Shown here piece by piece: positions 60,568-64,000 of a stretch of 64,000 bases of DNA. The stretch is taken from positions 88,764,501-88,828,500 of the forward strand of contig NC_083692.1 in assembly GCF_033118175.1 (NCBI RefSeq), read 5' to 3'. The stretch's first letter is position 1. Each line of letters starts with the position of its first letter. The DNA comes from Dama dama. Its lineage: Eukaryota > Chordata > Mammalia > Artiodactyla > Cervidae. The translations under genes and the position numbers were made by a program. The notes under the pieces were generated by a model. It ran no database searches. It saw only the letters and a list, made by a program, of their open reading frames with translations, and had not been told where the DNA came from.

Positions 60568-60918
60568 CAATGCTTTACTGTGTATTTATTAGTGTAATAA
60601 ACTGATTAATGTTTGCATTAATCTCTTACTAGCAGTTCAGCTCCAAGAGGACAGGGACCTTGTCTGTCTTAATCATAGCTGAATCCCAGAGTCTAGACCA
60701 GTGTCTGGCACTTAATAAATATATTTGTTGATGGACTGGAGATGTACATCCCAGTGAGGAGATACTCAGAGATGGGGCACCTGAACTACACATGTGCGGG
60801 GTGGGGAGATCCCACTCATAGAAGCTCATGGCCTTTCAGAGATCAAACTGCTAGAGAAAGACCAGCTCCACTAAAGAGGGGAAGCTAATGTACTTTTTCT
60901 ACAAACTTGCCTTATTCG

Positions 60919-61132
60919 GGGGCTTCCCAGCTGGTTCAGTGTTAAAGACCGCCTGCAGTGCAGGAGACATCAGAGATGAGGGTTCAATCCCTGGGTTGGA
61001 AAGATCCCCTGGAGAAGGATATGGCAACCCACTCCAGTATTCCTGCCTGGGAAATCCCATGGACAAAGGAGTCTGGCAGGCTACAGTCCACACAATCACA
61101 AAGAGTCAGACACAACTTAGCAACTGAGCATA
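60919..61132 (+). mobile_element. Bov-tA type SINE, full-length
   Basis: ggggcttcccagctggttca, aagatcccctggagaaggat, gagtcagacacaacttagca, then a CA run. Confidence 0.92.
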
Positions 61133-62553
61133 CACACACACTTTATCCTCTCCCTGGAACAAGGTGGCAGGACAGGTGAGGTAAATCTAGCTCTGACCTT
61201 CACTATAACATCAGGGGCTGCGCAGGATGGCAAGTAGCCCTTTCCTCTCCCTCCACTGCAGCTCAAGGCCTTTTTCATGCATGGTTCTATTAGAACAGGA
61301 GGGAGAAGGAATTAGACTTTGCACCTGACACAGGGGGTTTGTGGCTGAGGCTTGTTTACTTCTGGGCCTACCTCAGGAGTTGATATTGACCCTACAGTTA
61401 CACAGTGGAGAGCAGACAAGATTTGGCAGGGGTTGCAAAAATCAAATACCTTCAGGGCCTGCGTGGATAAAATTAAGCTAAATCAGCTCTATTCAAAATC
61501 AGTGGAGAGTAACAAGGGCTGTATCTGGACAGAGAATGAATGACCCATTAATAAGCATTCCAATATAAAACAATTTAAAAAATATTAAAGACAAACAAAA
61601 TGAGGCAAAGGGCTGATTTGACCTACTACTACTTTGCAACCTCTAATAAAGTAACAAGCCTGATCAGGAGCAAGTCTCTGAAGGTCTCTTATACGCAGGT
61701 TCCTCATTTATAAAACCAAGAAAGACAAACTTCCTCCTGGGGCTGCTGTAAGAGTGAGAACTTTGGGGAAGTACTTGGATTCATCAGATATTGAACTGTG
61801 TTACTGTCCAAGATCTTTTGTTTATATTGTTTTAATTCTTTGTGTTGTATCATTTATAGAATTTTTTAACTGACTATGCAATTGTCACTGGTGAAAATGA
61901 GCAAAATAAGCCCCCAAACATCCCATGACACACTTCATCTCTCCAAGCAGTGAATGGAGCCATACCTGCAACAGGGGGTGGCATTTCAGGGTGGTATCAC
62001 TTCAGAGACAGAATTTTCGCTTCACAGTCTGGTACCTATCCAGAAGGGCCTGGGGTCTAGAGGAGAGGTCAAACAGGCCTTATCAGAGGGCTTCAGTGTG
62101 GCCACTCAGGAATCCACACAGTATCAGTACAATTAACAACTCCTCTCTAAATAAATGTGAAACAGCCCACTGAGTAAAACTCACCCTGTCAAATCTGATT
62201 TTACAAAGGAATGTCAACTGAAGCAATAGAGAGGGTTTGTTTGTTTTCTGCCTATCAACTGAAAAAGACTAAAAAATATATAATATCCAATACTGGTGAA
62301 GAAACTGGTGATAGTGGGTAAATCTGATATAGCAGCACAAGTGACCCTGTTAAACTGTAAGTCAGATCAAGTCTCTCCACACTCCAAACATTCCAGTGGC
62401 TTCCCATCTCAGTCAAAGGAAAAGCTCCAATGATAGTCTGCCAGCATTGCTTGAAGAGCAAAACCTGAAATCTACCTAAACAGTGATGAATTACTGGTTA
62501 CATAAAGGATTTCTCATCTTTCCAGTAGTCAATTATATAGCAGTTAAAAAAAA

Positions 62554-63610
62554 TCAGTTCAGTTCAGTCACTCAGTCATGTCTGACTCATTGTGGCTGCA
62601 TGGACTGCTGCATGCCAGGCTTCCCTGTCCATCACCAACTCCCAGAGCTTGCTCAAACTCATGTCCATCAAGTCAGTGATGCCATCCAACCATCTCATCC
62701 TCTGTCATCCCCTTCTCCTCCTGCTTTCAATCTTTCCCAGCATCAGGGTCTTTTCCAATGAGTCCGTTCTTTGCATCAGGTGGCCAAAATATTGCAGTTC
62801 AGCTTCAGCTTCAGTCCTTCCAATGAATATTCAGAACTGATTTCCTTTAGGATGGACTGGTTGGATCTCCTTGCAGTCCAAGGGACTATCAAGAGTCTTC
62901 GCCAACATCACAGTTCAAAAGTATCAATTCTTCTGCACTCAGCCTTCTTTATGGTCCAATTCTCACATCCATATATGACTACTGGAAAAACCATAGCTTT
63001 GACTAGATGGACCTTTGTCAGCAAAGTGATGTGCTTTTTAATACTGTCTAGGCTGGTTATAGGGTTTGTTCCAAGGGGCGTGTGTTTTTTAATTTCATGG
63101 CCGCAGTCACCATCTGCAGTGATTGTGCAGTCCAAAAAAATAAAGTCTCTCACTGTTTCCAATGTTTCCCCATCTATTTGCCATGAAGTGATGGGACTGG
63201 ATGCCATGATCTTCGTTTTTTGAATGTTGAGTTTTAAGACAGCCGTCTCACTCTCCTTTTTCACTTTCATCAAGAGGCTCTTTAGTTCCTCTTTGCTTTC
63301 TGCCATAAGGGTGGTGTCATCTGTGTATCTGAGGTTATTGATATTTCTCCTGGCAATCTTGATTCCAGCTTGTGCTTCATCCATCCTAACATTTCGCACA
63401 ATGTACTCTGCATAAAGTTAAATAAGCAGGGTGACAACACACAGCCTTGACATACTCCTTTCCCAATTTGAAACCAGTCTGTTGTTCCATGTTTGGTTCT
63501 AACTGTTGCTTCTTGACCTGCATACAGATTTCTTAGGAGGCAGGTAAGGTGGTCTGGTATTCCCATCTCTTTAAGAATTTTCCACAGTTTGTTGTGATTT
63601 ACATAGTCAA
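62554..63610 (-). mobile_element. BovB LINE 3' kilobase with reverse-transcriptase remnant
   Basis: Reverse BovB from the cagttcagttcagtcactca tail to the reverse-transcriptase region. Two overlapping open stretches (62908-63399 and 63282-63641) in different frames carry NINNLRYTDDTTLM and KLWKILKEMGIPDHLTCLLR, so a frameshift separates them. The YADD box reads YTDD here. Confidence 0.93.
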
Positions 63611-64000
63611 TAAATAGACATAAAACTAAAAGGAATGACACCTAGAATGTCAGCTTCGTGAGGTACGGGACTCTGCGTGACCAGTTCATGGCTGTCTGCC
63701 TAGTGCCTGCACAAAGTAGGAGCTCAAGAACTGTTTGTTGACTAAATATTCTTAGCACAGTAAATGCCCTGCCCAGAGTAAGTCCAATCATAATATATTT
63801 ATGTAGAAACACTTCTGCAAAGACTATATAAGAATGGATGTACTTTTGTCACTAGCAAATATAGAATGAACAAAACCAACCAAACAAAAAAACCTTGTAC
63901 TATATCTCTCAAACCCAGCTATTGGAATCATACTTAAGGCAAGGAGATATAAACGGTTACTTCTAGGAAAGGAAACACTAAATTTTCACTTCATGTATTT

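Larger units (their letters stand above)
47611..64000 (-). other. Sequence upstream of the SLC24A1 coding region, no coding exon recognised
   Basis: Mostly repeats from 49.9 kb on. 47.6-49.9 kb holds MIR remnants (about 48200-48290 reverse, about 48720-48850 forward) and otherwise unique sequence. 61.2-62.5 kb shows nothing I can name. No CpG-rich promoter-like stretch stands out, so the non-coding first exon and promoter are not placed. Confidence 0.5.

Overview
This window is nuclear DNA from a ruminant (cattle, buffalo, sheep, goat or deer). The main evidence is repeats found only in ruminants: many tRNA-derived Bov-tA SINEs, CHR-type SINEs, and 3' fragments of the BovB (RTE) LINE. All genes have introns with GT/AG splice sites. 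The species cannot be fixed from the sequence alone.

There are two protein genes, arranged tail to tail. On the + strand, from the left edge to about 18 kb, lie the last nine coding exons and 3'UTR of DENND4A, which encodes a Rab10 guanine-nucleotide exchange factor (also called MYCPBP or IRLB). On the - strand, from about 47.6 kb down to about 20.5 kb, lies a complete coding set for SLC24A1. This encodes NCKX1, the Na+/Ca2+,K+ exchanger of rod photoreceptor outer segments. Its nine coding exons join in frame (1887+54+109+87+92+768+90+167+250 nt = 3504 nt, 1167 residues plus stop). The two genes have no functional link that I can see. The order matches the SLC24A1-DENND4A neighbourhood I recall from human 15q22.

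Layout: 1-9.4 kb, DENND4A exons with SINE-bearing introns. 9.4-15.4 kb, the last DENND4A intron, filled by a stack of nested transposons (MIR, L1, MaLR LTR, BovB, CHR SINEs). 15.4-18.2 kb, final exon and AT-rich 3'UTR with two poly(A) signals. 18.2-20.5 kb, intergenic, ending at two opposed AATAAA hexamers 30 bp apart. 20.5-25.9 kb, SLC24A1 3'UTR and the exons for the C-terminal membrane half and the acidic loop. 28.7-35.5 kb, four small cytoplasmic-loop exons. 35.5-45.6 kb, a long repeat-rich intron. 45.6-47.6 kb, the large first coding exon (extracellular mucin-like region plus the first membrane half). 47.6-64 kb, upstream sequence with no coding exon found; it is mostly repeats, including a possible old LTR element at about 49.9-59.0 kb and two BovB reverse-transcriptase remnants.

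The points most worth a second look are the 51-bp coding minisatellite in SLC24A1 (six units, three identical in DNA), a perfect 44-bp inverted repeat in a SLC24A1 intron, the opposed poly(A) signals between the two genes, and a dense G-quadruplex motif at 59.1 kb. I found no undescribed gene system; the region otherwise looks like ordinary ruminant genomic DNA.
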